This document shows, piece after piece, positions 49,795-61,403 of a stretch of DNA of 64,000 bases; within the stretch, counting starts at the first letter, position 1; every line of letters starts with the position of its first letter. The stretch spans positions 62,001 to 126,000 of the forward strand of contig JAPQWV010000747.1 of NCBI GenBank assembly GCA_027422505.1, in the 5' to 3' direction. The notes beneath the pieces were generated by a model. The model saw only the letters and a program-made list of their open reading frames with translations, was not told where the DNA came from and searched no databases. Source of the DNA: Craterostigma plantagineum (taxonomy: Eukaryota > Streptophyta > Magnoliopsida > Lamiales > Linderniaceae). The position numbers and the translations under genes are program-made.

Positions 49795-52700
49795 ATGGAT
49801 GATCATAGGTTTCAAGGTCGACTAGTAGGGTCGGAGATTCATGGCTTTGGGTGTTTGAAAGGTAATTATGGTTCATTTCTGCTCGATTCCGCGGACCTTA
49901 TTTTTTCAATTGTTCTTTTTGGTGATTTGGCTTCGGTTATTTCGTCCTGATCGATCGTAAGATTTTGATGTTCAGAATTTTTAGTCCTTACTGTCTAGTT
50001 TCGTCGAATTCTCTGATATTTCCTCTCTTTCCCCCTTGAATCTTGATTGACTTGATAAAACTCCTTGTATGAGGCGTTGACAGATGAGGTATTGTATATT
50101 TTGGACCCATTTTTCAATTGAAGGTGACATTTATTTTTTTGCACGAATTGGATACGGCGATTTGAAGGTGACATGGTTTTATTTGTTTTTTGTTTTGTAA
50201 GGTTTTTACGAACTAGGAAAAAAAAATGAAGCTTTCGTTTATATTGCCCGTAAACTTAGATACATTCATGATGACAAGCCAAATGTTGTGGAATGTTGTT
50301 GTTGTAGCTATAGATGATGCATGAATCAATTGGCAATGGAGTTGAGCAGTTTGATGATAATTAACCTTGAGAACATGAAGGAGTTTCTTAATGAGCTTTG
50401 TCTTTTTAATACAGCATCTTGATCACTGTTTGAGATTTGTGTGTCCTGATTGATGGATTGATCTTATTTTTCTGTCTTTTTACAGTTGGCATTATGTGCT
50501 TATTTATTTTCTAGAGTTAGTCATTTAATCTTGTTTCATCGACAGATTTGGATGTGCAAAATATGATGGAGGAGGCCAAGTCCAGATGGCTGAGGCCCAA
50601 TGAGATTCATGCCATACTGTGTAACCACAAGTGTTTCACCATCCATGTCAAACCCATGAATTTGCCAACAAGTAATGTGCTGATTAATGCATTTGGCTAT
50701 CTCTCTTTATTTTCTTGCCTGAAAGTGATAAATCTGATAATCTGTGTGGGATGAGGGCCAAGTGTATGAAAGGTATTATGTTCTGACAATCCAGTGTCAC
50801 CTCCATGGAGCAGGTGGCACAATTGTGCTATTTGACCGGAAGAAGCTTCGCAATTTTCGAAAAGATGGTCATAACTGGAAGAAGAAAAAAGATGGAAAAA
50901 CTGTTAAAGAAGCTCACGAACACTTAAAAGTAAGTTGTCTTAAAGTAACGTACTGTAAAGTAAGTTATACGTGAGGTTCAATATTGACGTGCCAAGATCG
51001 TATTGTTTGTGATTAGGTTGGCAATGAGGAAAGAATCCATGTGTATTATGCACACGGAGAAGACTATCCAACATTTGTTCGCAGATGTTACTGGTTACTG
51101 GATAAGTATGAAATTTGAAGTTCACCAGTTGCACTTCTTCCTATTTTCCATGAAAGAAAGTTTAAGTTTTTAATTGGTATGTTGATAAATAAATTGGTGC
51201 AGGTCTCTCGAACATATAGTTCTCGTGCATTATCGTGAAACTCAGGAGGTTTGTCTCGTTGTTAAATAGTTCTTAAAAAATAATTAGCATGCGTAAACAT
51301 ATTCTAAACTTTTACAGGTATTTTGTTCTCATAATGAGCAGCATCTGTTCCTATTTGGTCATGAGTTTTGAGAACAGTTTCATCCTTTACAGGGGTCTCC
51401 GGCCCTCTCTAGCCCAGCGGTTTCTGATCCATCTGCTTCCTGGCCTTTGTCAGAAGAGTCCGACTCTGTGGAGCGAGCACATTATGGAGACAACACCGCT
51501 CTATTAGGTGATTAAAGTTTATTGTTTTTTCATAGTTAGTTTTCCTTTCCAACTAGTTAGCTCCTTATCATGTGGCGTGCAAACGCTAACGCGTTCTTCT
51601 GATTCAGAAAGGAATGATAGTATGACCTTAAAAGATCATGAACAGAGACTACGTGAAATAAATACGCTTGATTGGGATGAGCTTCTGATGGCAGATGATC
51701 CTAATAAGTTAAGCATTCCAGAACGAGGTTAGATTTCATGCCTCTTAATGTTTCTCAAGACTCTTTGCTTGACTACTGGTTTAATCTATAAACTTTCTTA
51801 TTGCAGGTAAAGCTGCAGGTGGGCTACCAAATACATATCAAATACATAGTTTGGGAACTAATGTAAGTGGACCTTTTGCCTTTCCAACTCCTTTTTGTGG
51901 TTTACCAATAATACATATAGTTTGGGAACTAATGTAAGTGGACCTTTTGCCTTTCCAACTCCTTTTTGTGGTTTACCAATAATATGTATATATATTGGCA
52001 TGGTCACCGTTAATTCAGTTAGTAAAGAGAGACGATTATGTTATCTGTTACAGGATAATGCTCAAGTTGCTGGGGGCGAATCTGTCAGTTACAGTATTGG
52101 AAGCAATATTTCCAATGAGACTATGCTGGATTTAGGGAGTACAGTTCCTGAACATATATCGTCCGGTGAATCAGATCTGTTGCAACATCATAGCCTGGAT
52201 GGTTTGCAGTCGCATGATAGTTTTGGACGGTGGATGGCACGTATAATTGCTGATAATCCTGGTTCAGTAGATGCTATTGAGCCCTCAGTATTAACTGGAC
52301 ACCCGCCTCTTACATCTTCAGTGTTGAATAATCATCACTCATCTACAATGGGGCATACATTCAACATAACAGATATTTCACCTGCATGGGCTTTTTCCAG
52401 TGATAGCGAAGATACAAAGGTTAGATTTGTTTCATTAGTTTGACCTTTCTAACTTATTCCGAGTTCAAAGTTTACGAGTTCATTTATCTCAACTTAGCTT
52501 GATGGTAGAACTGTCAGTGATATATTTGTGCCGATGCAGATTCTAATAGTTGGATCATTTACCGATGGACACGCACCGCATGCTGAGACCCAAGTATTCC
52601 TTGCATGTGGAGATTCTATTCTTCAAACTGAAGTTGTCCAAGCAGGAGTCTTCCGCGCAATACTTCCACCTCAGCCTCCTGGATCGGTTAACATATACCT

Positions 52701-54554
52701 GACATTAGATGGAAAAACTCCCATTAGCCAAGTCTTGACTTTTAACTTCCGAGCTCCTAGAGATCCCAGTAATACATATTCGTTTGAGAATAAACCTAAT
52801 TGGGAAGAATACCAACTGCAGCTGAGGCTTGCTCGTCTGTTGTTTTCAACCAAGAGCCTGGATATTTTGTCGAGCAAGATATCTCAAAGTGTTCGTAAGG
52901 AAGCCCAAACGTTTGCACAAAAAACATCCCACATCACCCAGAGTTGGCTATATTTAAGCAAAATGATCGAGGAGTCGAAACTGCCATTTTCCCAGGCAAA
53001 AGATGGTTTGTTTGAGATTGTTTTACAGAATAGACTACGTGAATGGTTGATAGAAAAAGTGCTATCCGGGGAAAAAATCACCGAGCGTGATGAACAAGGC
53101 CAAAGTGTAATTCATTTGTGTGCTATACTTGGTTACACATGGGTAGTTTATCCATATTCGTGCTCCGGCTTGTCAGTAGATTATCGAGATAAATATGGAT
53201 GGACAGCTCTGCACTGGGCTGCTTACCATGGAAGGTAAAGTCGTGATTTATCTAGAAATATTAAGCCTAACCCTCCATGGCTCCATCATTACTACTTAAC
53301 TCGTGATTTGATATGCTTATACAGTTGTTCTCTATCATGTGATGTATATATCTTTCAGGGAGAAAATGGTGGCAGCCCTTTTATCTGCTGGGGCAAAACC
53401 AAACTTAGTAACTGATCCAACATCGGATAATCGTAGTGGATGCAATGCAGCAGATCTTGCCTCCCTAAATGGTCATGAAGGTTTATCCGCTTATCTTGCT
53501 GAAAAGGCTTTAGTTACACAACTGAATGAAATGACATTAGCTGGAAATGTCAGTGGATCGTTACAGACCACCACAAATGAACCAGCAAACACTGGAAATT
53601 ATACCGAGGATGAATTGTATCTGAAGGACACTCTTGCAGCTTACCGAACAGCTGCTGATGCAGCTGCAAGAATACAGACAGCATTTAGAGAGCACTCACT
53701 CAAAGTACGCACACAGGTGGTAGAATCATCTAATCCCGAGATAGAGGCGCGCAACATAGTTGCTGCTATGAAGATACAACATGCTTTCCGAAACTATGAG
53801 TCGAGGAAACAGATGGCTGCTGCTGCTAGAATCCAATATAGATTCCGTAGTTGGAAGATGCGTAAAGATTTCCTGAATATGCGTCGTAAAGCGATCAAGA
53901 TTCAAGTAAGTGGAATGGGAACTTATCCTCTTTCTTCTATGCAATCTGAGTACTAGAGTCTAAGATCAATGTCTTTCCTCTTTTTTCTTTTACTCTCTGT
54001 CCTTCTCTCTCTCTGTGTTATATAACACTAAAAAATGCATTGGGAAAATGGAATATTTCTTGATATCTAAAGTAGACCTAAAATTGTGGGGTTCTTCTTT
54101 TCTGACAGGCTGCTTTCAGAGGGTTTCAAGTTAGGAAGCACTATCGTAAGATTTGCTGGTCAGTTGGGGTTCTTGAGAAAGCTATATTGCGGTGGCGTCA
54201 TAAGAGAAAAGGGTTCCGTGGTCTTCAAGTCCAAACCGATGCAGCCAGCGAAGAGCCCAATAATGAGAGTGATGTTGAAGAAGACTTCTTCAAAGCTAGC
54301 AGGAAACAAGCCGAAGAACGTGTCGAAAGATCTGTTGTAAGGGTCCAGGCTATGTTTCGATCAAAGAAAGCACAAGAAGAGTATAGAAGGATGAAGTTAG
54401 AACACAACCAAGCAAAGGTAAGAAAAGAGTTGGTCCAAAATACTCTTCTGTTTGTGGTGTCCCCAGCTTTCTTACATCCTAACTACTATTTTGATCTGCT
54501 CTCTTGCAGCTGGAATTTGAAGGGCTGCTCCATCCCGATACAGATATGGGGTAG
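49795..54554 (+). CDS. Calmodulin-binding transcription activator, CAMTA5/6-type
   Basis: Calcium/calmodulin-responsive transcription factor. Thirteen exons: 49795-49861, 50546-50671, 50814-50929, 51017-51105, 51203-51248, 51393-51507, 51608-51727, 51807-51862, 52054-52419, 52540-53234, 53359-53905, 54109-54417, 54510-54554. They join in phase to 898 residues. The start MDDHRFQGRLVGSEIHGF matches CAMTA5/6. The CG-1 DNA-binding domain covers about residues 25-150 (EAKSRWLRPNEIHAIL, FDRKKLRNFRKDGHNWKKKK, HVYYAHGED). Then come a TIG domain (ILIVGSFTDGHAPHAET), ankyrin repeats (DKYGWTALHWAAYHGREKMV) and IQ motifs (AARIQTAFREH, AMKIQHAFRNY, ARIQYRFRSWKMRKDFL). The calmodulin-binding region IKIQAAFRGFQVRKHY crosses the exon 11/12 junction. 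The gene looks intact. Confidence 0.95.
51845..51990 (+). repeat. 71 bp tandem duplication over a CAMTA splice donor
   Basis: The sequence GTTTGGGAACTAATGTAAGT and the following intron bases occur twice, starting at 51849 and 51920. This duplicates the end of exon 8 together with its 5' splice site. Confidence 0.85.
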
Positions 54555-54849
54555 CAGTAAAAAACTCATCTTACCATATCATTCTCTTAACAAAATGCTT
54601 CAATTGGAAGCTCATGTGAACTGTATGGATATGCTTGCCTAGTTGTAGATTACTAAGTTGGCTTTGACTCCTTTCTATTTGACATCTGCTGTGTAAAGAA
54701 TTAAGCTGCTTTTGATTATTATCCTTAGCTTCTTCCAAGGTTTCGCACAATCTCTGTGATATACTGCTAGGATACAACCTCACATCAGACTCATTTACAA
54801 ATATTGAAACACTAGAACAAGCTGCTTAATCATACCCATCCTTCATTGT
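54555..54849. other. Convergent 3' regions of CAMTA and SAR1
   Basis: 3' UTR sequence only. Confidence 0.55.
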
Positions 54850-55851
54850 TCAATTAATGTACTGTGACACCCATCGAAAGCCTTCGCCGTACCCCATCTT
54901 TCGAACAATGCTGCACATGAAAACCTCGATGGGGCGAACATTGGTCTCTGACAAGTTGACCTTACCCTTGCCCGTTGTGACACCTGTCAGGCCCATGTAA
55001 TAACGCAGCTCCTCCTCCGAAGCGGCGTAGGGTATGTCTATCTTGTTACCGAGGATAAGGAACGGCACATTGGCTAACGATTCGTCGGAAAGAAGTGCGT
55101 CTAGTTCTCTCTTCGATTCGACAAATCGTTCTTTGTCAAAGGCGTCCACAAGATACACCACAGCATCAACCTATTGCCATAAACACACAACAATCATCTC
55201 TACATCGTCGTTCAAGTGGATAAAGAAAGAAAGGAAAACAGTTCATGCCCAAGAACAGATCATCAATGAATGAAGAACTCGTTAGAGTTGGACCTTAGCA
55301 TAATAGTCCCTCCACACCCTCCTTGCAATCTGATGACCACCCAAATCAAAAGCTTTGAATTTTATCCTCCCAATGCTCAGCTCCTCGGAAGTTGGGTACT
55401 GAGTTGGTTGGTGCTGCACTAGCCTCTGAAAATCATCAAGTCACGCATCGGCTATTTAGTCATAACAATTCGAAGCCATGCAGAAAAGATAAGAGTTGAT
55501 CACAACAATTGCAACAATTGCAATTGATGCGGTCCCGGCGATCAAAATCACCATATTTCAAAGAAAGAGGAGGCTTTAACTAAACCTCTTTACAGAATCG
55601 GAGAAAACTCGCCGAAAACTTGATCGGAATTCGGAACTACAGCGATTAATCACTTAGATGAGGAACTAAAATATGCTCAAAGGGCAAACGAAATCTATCA
55701 AGGGTAAAGCAAACATCGTAACCTCATCTTTCAGCATGTGAAGTAAGGTAGTCTTTCCAGCATTATCGAGCCCCAGAAACAAAATCTTCGCCTCTTTCTG
55801 ATACAATCCCAAGGATGCAAGTACACCGTAGAACCAATCGATAAGAAACAT
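54850..55851 (-). CDS. SAR1: Small GTPase SAR1 (COPII)
   Basis: Starts COPII coat assembly at ER exit sites when GTP-bound. Three exons: 55851-55723, 55425-55294, 55170-54850, giving exactly 193 residues, the family length. The N-terminus [20 protein letters not shown] is the amphipathic membrane helix. G1 is GLDNAGKT, the switch region carries [10 protein letters not shown]3 DLGGH, G4 NKID. The C-terminus ends [11 protein letters not shown], normal for plant SAR1. All motifs are intact. Upstream (56155-56195) are several TGGGCC/GGCCCA site II-like words. Confidence 0.97.
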
Positions 55852-56149
55852 CGTTTTCAGTAAAAACTAATCCAAGCAGTACAGAGGAAAAGGAGAATAG
55901 GCGAAGCCACCAGAAAAAAAGATGAAGCAAATTGAAGAATTGACCGAGGCGAGCAAAATTCACGGTTTAAATACTTGCTAGGCATAACCGAGTACCGGAT
56001 GAGCCGGTCGAATTTTGCTGACGTGGCAGACGATGAGCTGGTTCGTACAACGTGTTAGACCCTGATTCGTTGTCGCGCGTCATCAGAGACAGATGACCGC
56101 GGGAAAAAGTAGGTAATGATTGCCATGCCAGAGAAAAGTAGTATTGGGC

Positions 56150-56200
56150 CTAGACAACCCAAAATGTGTATCATGGGCCCAATATCATAGGCCCATATTT
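56150..56200. promoter_or_regulatory. Cluster of site II-like motifs upstream of SAR1
   Basis: TGGGCC at 56155-56160, TGGGCCC at 56174-56180 and GGCCCAT near 56190 lie about 300 bases before the SAR1 ATG. Confidence 0.45.
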
Positions 56201-56429
56201 GAGCAAGTACACGTACATGTCCTTTACTTTAAGCTTTTATAATTTCTCCAAGAGAAGGCTGAACTGAAACTTTTAGCATCATCATCAGTAGGTTATGAGT
56301 TTCTTGGATGTTTTATGGGGTTACAAACAAACGGGCCCATTGAGAGGTCTCGGGCCAAAGTTATGCCCCGCGGCGGCGTGCTCGTATGTCCAATGCAATG
56401 ATAGTGTTCATCTCATAAGCAATATTTTC

Positions 56430-58600
56430 GCAGTTCGGGACGACATTCGAGCACGGTGGGACTCATTCTTCAACTGAATAGACTTACCAGCTCGGATATT
56501 CAAGCTAAGATATGAATCACTTCACCAGCATGTAAATTGTAAACATATTTGATCATGTCATTGGACTACATTCGGGCAGTTCGGGACGACATTCGAAGCC
56601 GTATTTCATAGAATTTTGGAGCTGTCTGGGACAATTTTCGGGCACCGCGGGAACTTCGTTCGAACGAATTGGACTAAACGCCATTGAGCTCATCAAGGAT
56701 CTCTGAACAATCAAGCTAAGCTATGAGTCAGTTACCATTCATCTTTGATCATGTCATAATAGATATATTTCCATCACGTACATATGATCGATCATCTGAA
56801 TCTGATAAGCCGCATATCGCAGTTGGGGACAACTTTCAAGCACTTTTCGGACAATTTCCGAGCACTGTGGGACTCATCAAGTGACTAGACCAAACAACAG
56901 CTTCGACATGCTCGTCAAGCAGCTCGAAAACAAGCTTAGAGATGAATCTATCTCCTTCAAATAAATACTAATGATCATCTTATAAGCCGTACTTCGGGAC
57001 AATTTTCGAGCAACGTGAGACAGTCATCAAGCTTAGAGATGAATCAACCTCCAACATAAATAATCATCTCAGAAGCTGTACTTGGAAGTTCGGAACAATT
57101 CGAGCAATGTGGGACAATCAAGCTTAGAGATGAATCATCTTCCATCAAGTAAATATGATTGAATCATCACCTCATAAGCCGTGCTTAGCAGTTCGGGAAA
57201 ATTTTCGGGCAATGTGGGACAATCGGGCACCTTGGGGACTCCTTCAAATGAAATAAGACTAAATGTCATTGAGCACATCAAGCATCTTGAACAATCAAGC
57301 TAAGTTATGAGTCAGTTACCATTCATCTCTGATCGTGTCATGGTAGCTATATTTCTCGCTTTGGGACGATTTCGGTGCAAGCGCTTCGTACAATCAAGCT
57401 TAGAGATGACTCAAATTCCATCACGTAAATATGATCTATGATCTCATAAGCCATATTTTTTAGCTGGGGACAATTTTCAAGCACTTTTTGGACAATTTCC
57501 AAGCACTGTGGTGTGGGACTCATCAAGTGACTAGACTAAACAACATCAAGTGACTAGACGAAACAGCTTCGAAATGCTCGTCAAGCATTGCGGGACAATC
57601 AAGCTTAGAGATGAATAAACTTCCATCAAGTAAATATTATGATCATCTCAGAATCTGTACTTGGCAGTTTGGGATACTTTTCGAGCAATGTGGGGCAATC
57701 AAGCTTAGAGATGAATCATCTTCGATCAAGAAAATATTTATGATCATCTCATATGCCATACTTAGCAGTTCGGGACAATTTTCGAGCAATGTGGGACAAT
57801 CAAGCTTAGAGACGAATCATCTTCCATCAAGTAAATATGATTGATCATCATCTCTCTCATAAATCGTACTTAGCAGTTTGAGACAATTACGAGCAATGTG
57901 GGACAATAAAGCTTAGAGATGAATCCATCTTTCATCAAGTAAATCAGATTGATCATCTCATAAGCTGTACTTAGCATTTCAGGACAATTTTCGAGCAACA
58001 TGGGACAATCAAGCTTAGAGATGAATCATCTTCCATAAGATCAATCATCTTCCATCAAGTAAATATGATTGATCATCTCATGAGCCGTACTTAGCAGTTC
58101 AGGACAATTTTCGAGCAACGTGAGACAATCATGCTTAGAGATGAATCGGCTTCCATCAAGTAAAGATGATTGATCATCATCTCATAAGCCGTACTTAGAA
58201 GTTCGGGACAATTTTCGATCGATGTGGGAGAAAGTCAGGTTTAAAGATGAATAAACTTCCATCAAGTAAATACATAAGCCATACTTAGGGACAATTTTCG
58301 AGCAATGTGGGACTCCTCACATGAATTAGAGTTAACAGCTAAGCTAATCAAGCATCTTGAACAAATCGAGCTAAGATATGGATCGGCATCCCATCGAGTA
58401 AACATGGAGCAAGCATCTCAAACATTCAAGCTTAGAGATTGATTCAACTTCCATCTCAAGTATCAACCATCTCATAAAAGTCATATTATACTCAGGACAA
58501 TTTGAAGAACGGACAGGGCCATACCAATTCGTTCGGCCTTTGGGACAATCTTTCGAGCAGTTTTCGGGCACTGTGGGACTCGAATTAGATAGCAACCCAA
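56430..58600. repeat. Degenerate tandem repeat, about 100 bp unit
   Basis: The unit holds AAGCTTAGAGATGAATC, CTTCCATCAAGTAAATATGA, TGATCATCTCATAAGCCGTA, CTTAGCAGTTCGGGACAATT and TTCGAGCAATGTGGGACAAT. Copies recur every 90-120 bases, clearest from about 56930 to 58250, more diverged at the edges. No ORF fits. It does not look like a centromeric satellite because copies are few and poorly conserved. Confidence 0.8.
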
Positions 58601-59117
58601 TCATTATATAACCAAATGTTGTGCAATACAATACCTTGATAACAGTTGAAGAATAAAGCGTTTGTCCTCAGCAGGATGGGCAAATAATCGGTTAACCCAA
58701 TCATTTAGAGCCATAAACCAAATTTGACACAGACCTTTCATCGATTTCCGAACCCTTGAACCAACTCTTATCGTTAATCACTGATCAGGCAATTAGAAAG
58801 GACTAAACAAATGTTAATCACACCCCCACATTGATACAAGATCGTTGATCAATGCCCGAACCTGTGGAATTTGTGAAAACAAAGCGTGCGCACGAAAAAA
58901 AACCGAACAGAGAATTATGAATTGCTCTGTTTCCAATAATCGTCAAACTGTACACTGAACACTTTTGCGCTTGTATACTAAGCAGCGATGTATAATAATT
59001 TACAAATTTACCTTAACTAACTAACAACCGAACGGGTTAATGAACTTGTTCCTTGTAAAACATGCTCCGATAATTCTTCAGCCCCCCACTCAAGGTGAGC
59101 TTGGGGAAGCCATAAGT
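58601..59117. other. Spacer before the copia LTR
   Basis: No gene or repeat recognised. Confidence 0.5.
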
Positions 59118-61349
59118 GTTGGGAAACCCCGGGTGACCCGAGGCCTTGCCCCGGACGCAGCGGAAGTATTGAAAGGGTCTCCCAGGTTCCCCGTTGGAAC
59201 GAGTGAATTTCAAAAATTTCCTCGTTCCCGCCACAAGATCAAACTCGGTATAAAGAAAATCACGCATGTATACACGTATTAAGGTTTAGAACATTACCCT
59301 CGTCGCGAAGATCCTTAGTTCCCTAGCTCACGAACTGTGCCGAAGAGAGTCACGCCGACCCCGTGAAGTACCACAAACCAACACCACCCCAAGGATGGCT
59401 AGAGATGGTGTGGAGTGTTGTGTAGAGATGTGTATGTATGTGTGTGATTTCTAAAACTCACAAACACTTAGGGATCTAAAAGATCACCCTAAATGCTCTC
59501 ACTTCTCTCTAAAACTCAAAGATAGAGTGAGAAAGAGCTTAATTAAAGTTATGGACGAAATTCTCTAAGAAAATATATTAAAAGTCCATTTCCAAACCAA
59601 GAAAATGACTTTTAACTTAATCCAAATGAGACCATGTCCTACATGACTCAAAAGGTGTTAGATTCCCTTTTATTATGTCACTAAATGACCTAATAATGTC
59701 CCATATGTCTAACATAAGAACAATGAATGAATTTGGACTTGATTTGGATTAAATATGGCCAAACCGACGCTCGTCACGGCCTGAAACAAGCCTATTCACG
59801 GCCGTGACAACACCCTTCACGGCCTGGGTCATAATGGTCACGGCCGTGACCATGTCGAGGTCAAAACTCAGCCTCTGCCGCTCGTCACGGCCACGTGCAA
59901 TGTGTTCACGGCCGTGACTCTTTGACAGCTTTGCGGCAGTTTGGAATTTCGATCAGATCGAGGGGTAAACGATGTCCGATTGACCTGAAATTTTAACCAT
60001 AGTTAAAAGACTCATCAGTCTTGATTGTGACCAAAGGTATTCTCAATCCGAGGTCTAGATTGTGAGATATGAATTTTTGAAGCTATTGCAACTTTGCAGA
60101 TGGGCTTCACAACCGTGACAAGCCTTGCTTGTCATTGTGAACCCTATTTACACTTCAACTCTTACCATTATCGTTCCGTAAATATCCGTCCATGTAAATA
60201 TAGTTTCTAAAACATATATTTAGTATTTTATTAACGTCTCTAAGACCGTTAAATTAATTTACATCTCATATTAGTAGATACTGTCTCGGTGATCCTTTTT
60301 AAGCCCGACTCTCTTGGTTCGTCTCAACCCGGCAAGGGAGGAATCCAAGAATTCGGTAAGCACCTAGCCAATCCCGTGGTACCGAATAGATCCCGTGTTG
60401 AGTACGATCTTCGTAATTTACGAACCGACTATAGATTATCGTCGTACGTATAGACCCTTCACTAATGTCCCGGTCGAGTGAGAGTCATGGTTACGTCAAA
60501 CTCACTAGACTCGACACTATGACGAATTCGTGACTGGCGAAATTACTAAACTGTTCTCCACGTCCCACATGAGTCAGTTTATTGCTTCGGCCGAAGACTT
60601 TGTAATTTCCCGTCCCCAAATATGCATAAGACATATATCTCGGTTACTAACGAGACAGTGAATCCCTCACGTTAGTCTAAGCATGGCAGGTACCCTTCGT
60701 TGTCAAGACCGCATGTCGCCGCCGACCCATGTTCATCACCGAACAAAGCAGGTCTAGCAAACTAGTGACAAGTCAAGACCCCGAAGTCAACTCCGTCAAA
60801 GACCTTTCAGTCTAAGGTCCACGCACACTACTATAGTCAATCAATCAATCATTGACACTACCCAGAGTAACGATAAGCCCATGTGATTGTCAATTACGAG
60901 TCGTGTCCAAGTACAAGTTAATCCCCTGATTCAACTCATACCAATGTTATGACCTCCCGCTTCCCAAGCGAATGGTTGGCACAACCATTTAAGAGTCATC
61001 AATAAATAAGTCGTAATTGACGCTCAGTCACCCTACTGAGGTCTAAGACTTATGGGCTAATTTAATATCGAAGAATAATAGCTCACTGGTGCCCCCTCTC
61101 TCATCCCATGAGAATCAGTGACTATACTTACGATATATGGGTTTTATTTATTTACCATCTCACCGGATGCCTAATGAGACTTAATAGGTAAATAAATAAT
61201 ATGCCTTTGAAGAATTAATATAAAAATATAAATTCCATTATCAAGTATAAGAATACAATATTCAAATACAGGCGAAAATACATAGATTATTAAATACATG
61301 CCCTATTCATTACATCCTCGAATGGCATTCCGAGGGCACATCCCCAACA
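59118..61349 (-). repeat. 3' LTR, about 2.2 kb
   Basis: On the minus strand it starts TGTTGGGGATGTGCCC and ends GGTTTCCCAACA, giving inverted TGTTGGG/CCCAACA ends. It is long for a copia LTR. The second copy lies outside the window, so the 59118 end rests on the terminal bases alone. Confidence 0.75.
59765..59930. repeat. Cluster of TCACGGCCGTGA palindromes in the copia LTR
   Basis: Six CACGGCC words in about 150 bases, three of them as the full 12-base palindrome TCACGGCCGTGA (near 59795, 59838 and 59906). Confidence 0.85.
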
Positions 61350-61403
61350 ATCTCCTACTCAATGCCATGCGCTATGATATCGTAACCCCATTTTATGGAG
61401 GTG

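Noticed and set aside
55666..55963. Other minus-strand ORFs over SAR1 exon 1
   Set aside because: They are shadows. The 43-residue exon with GLDNAGKT is the real frame.
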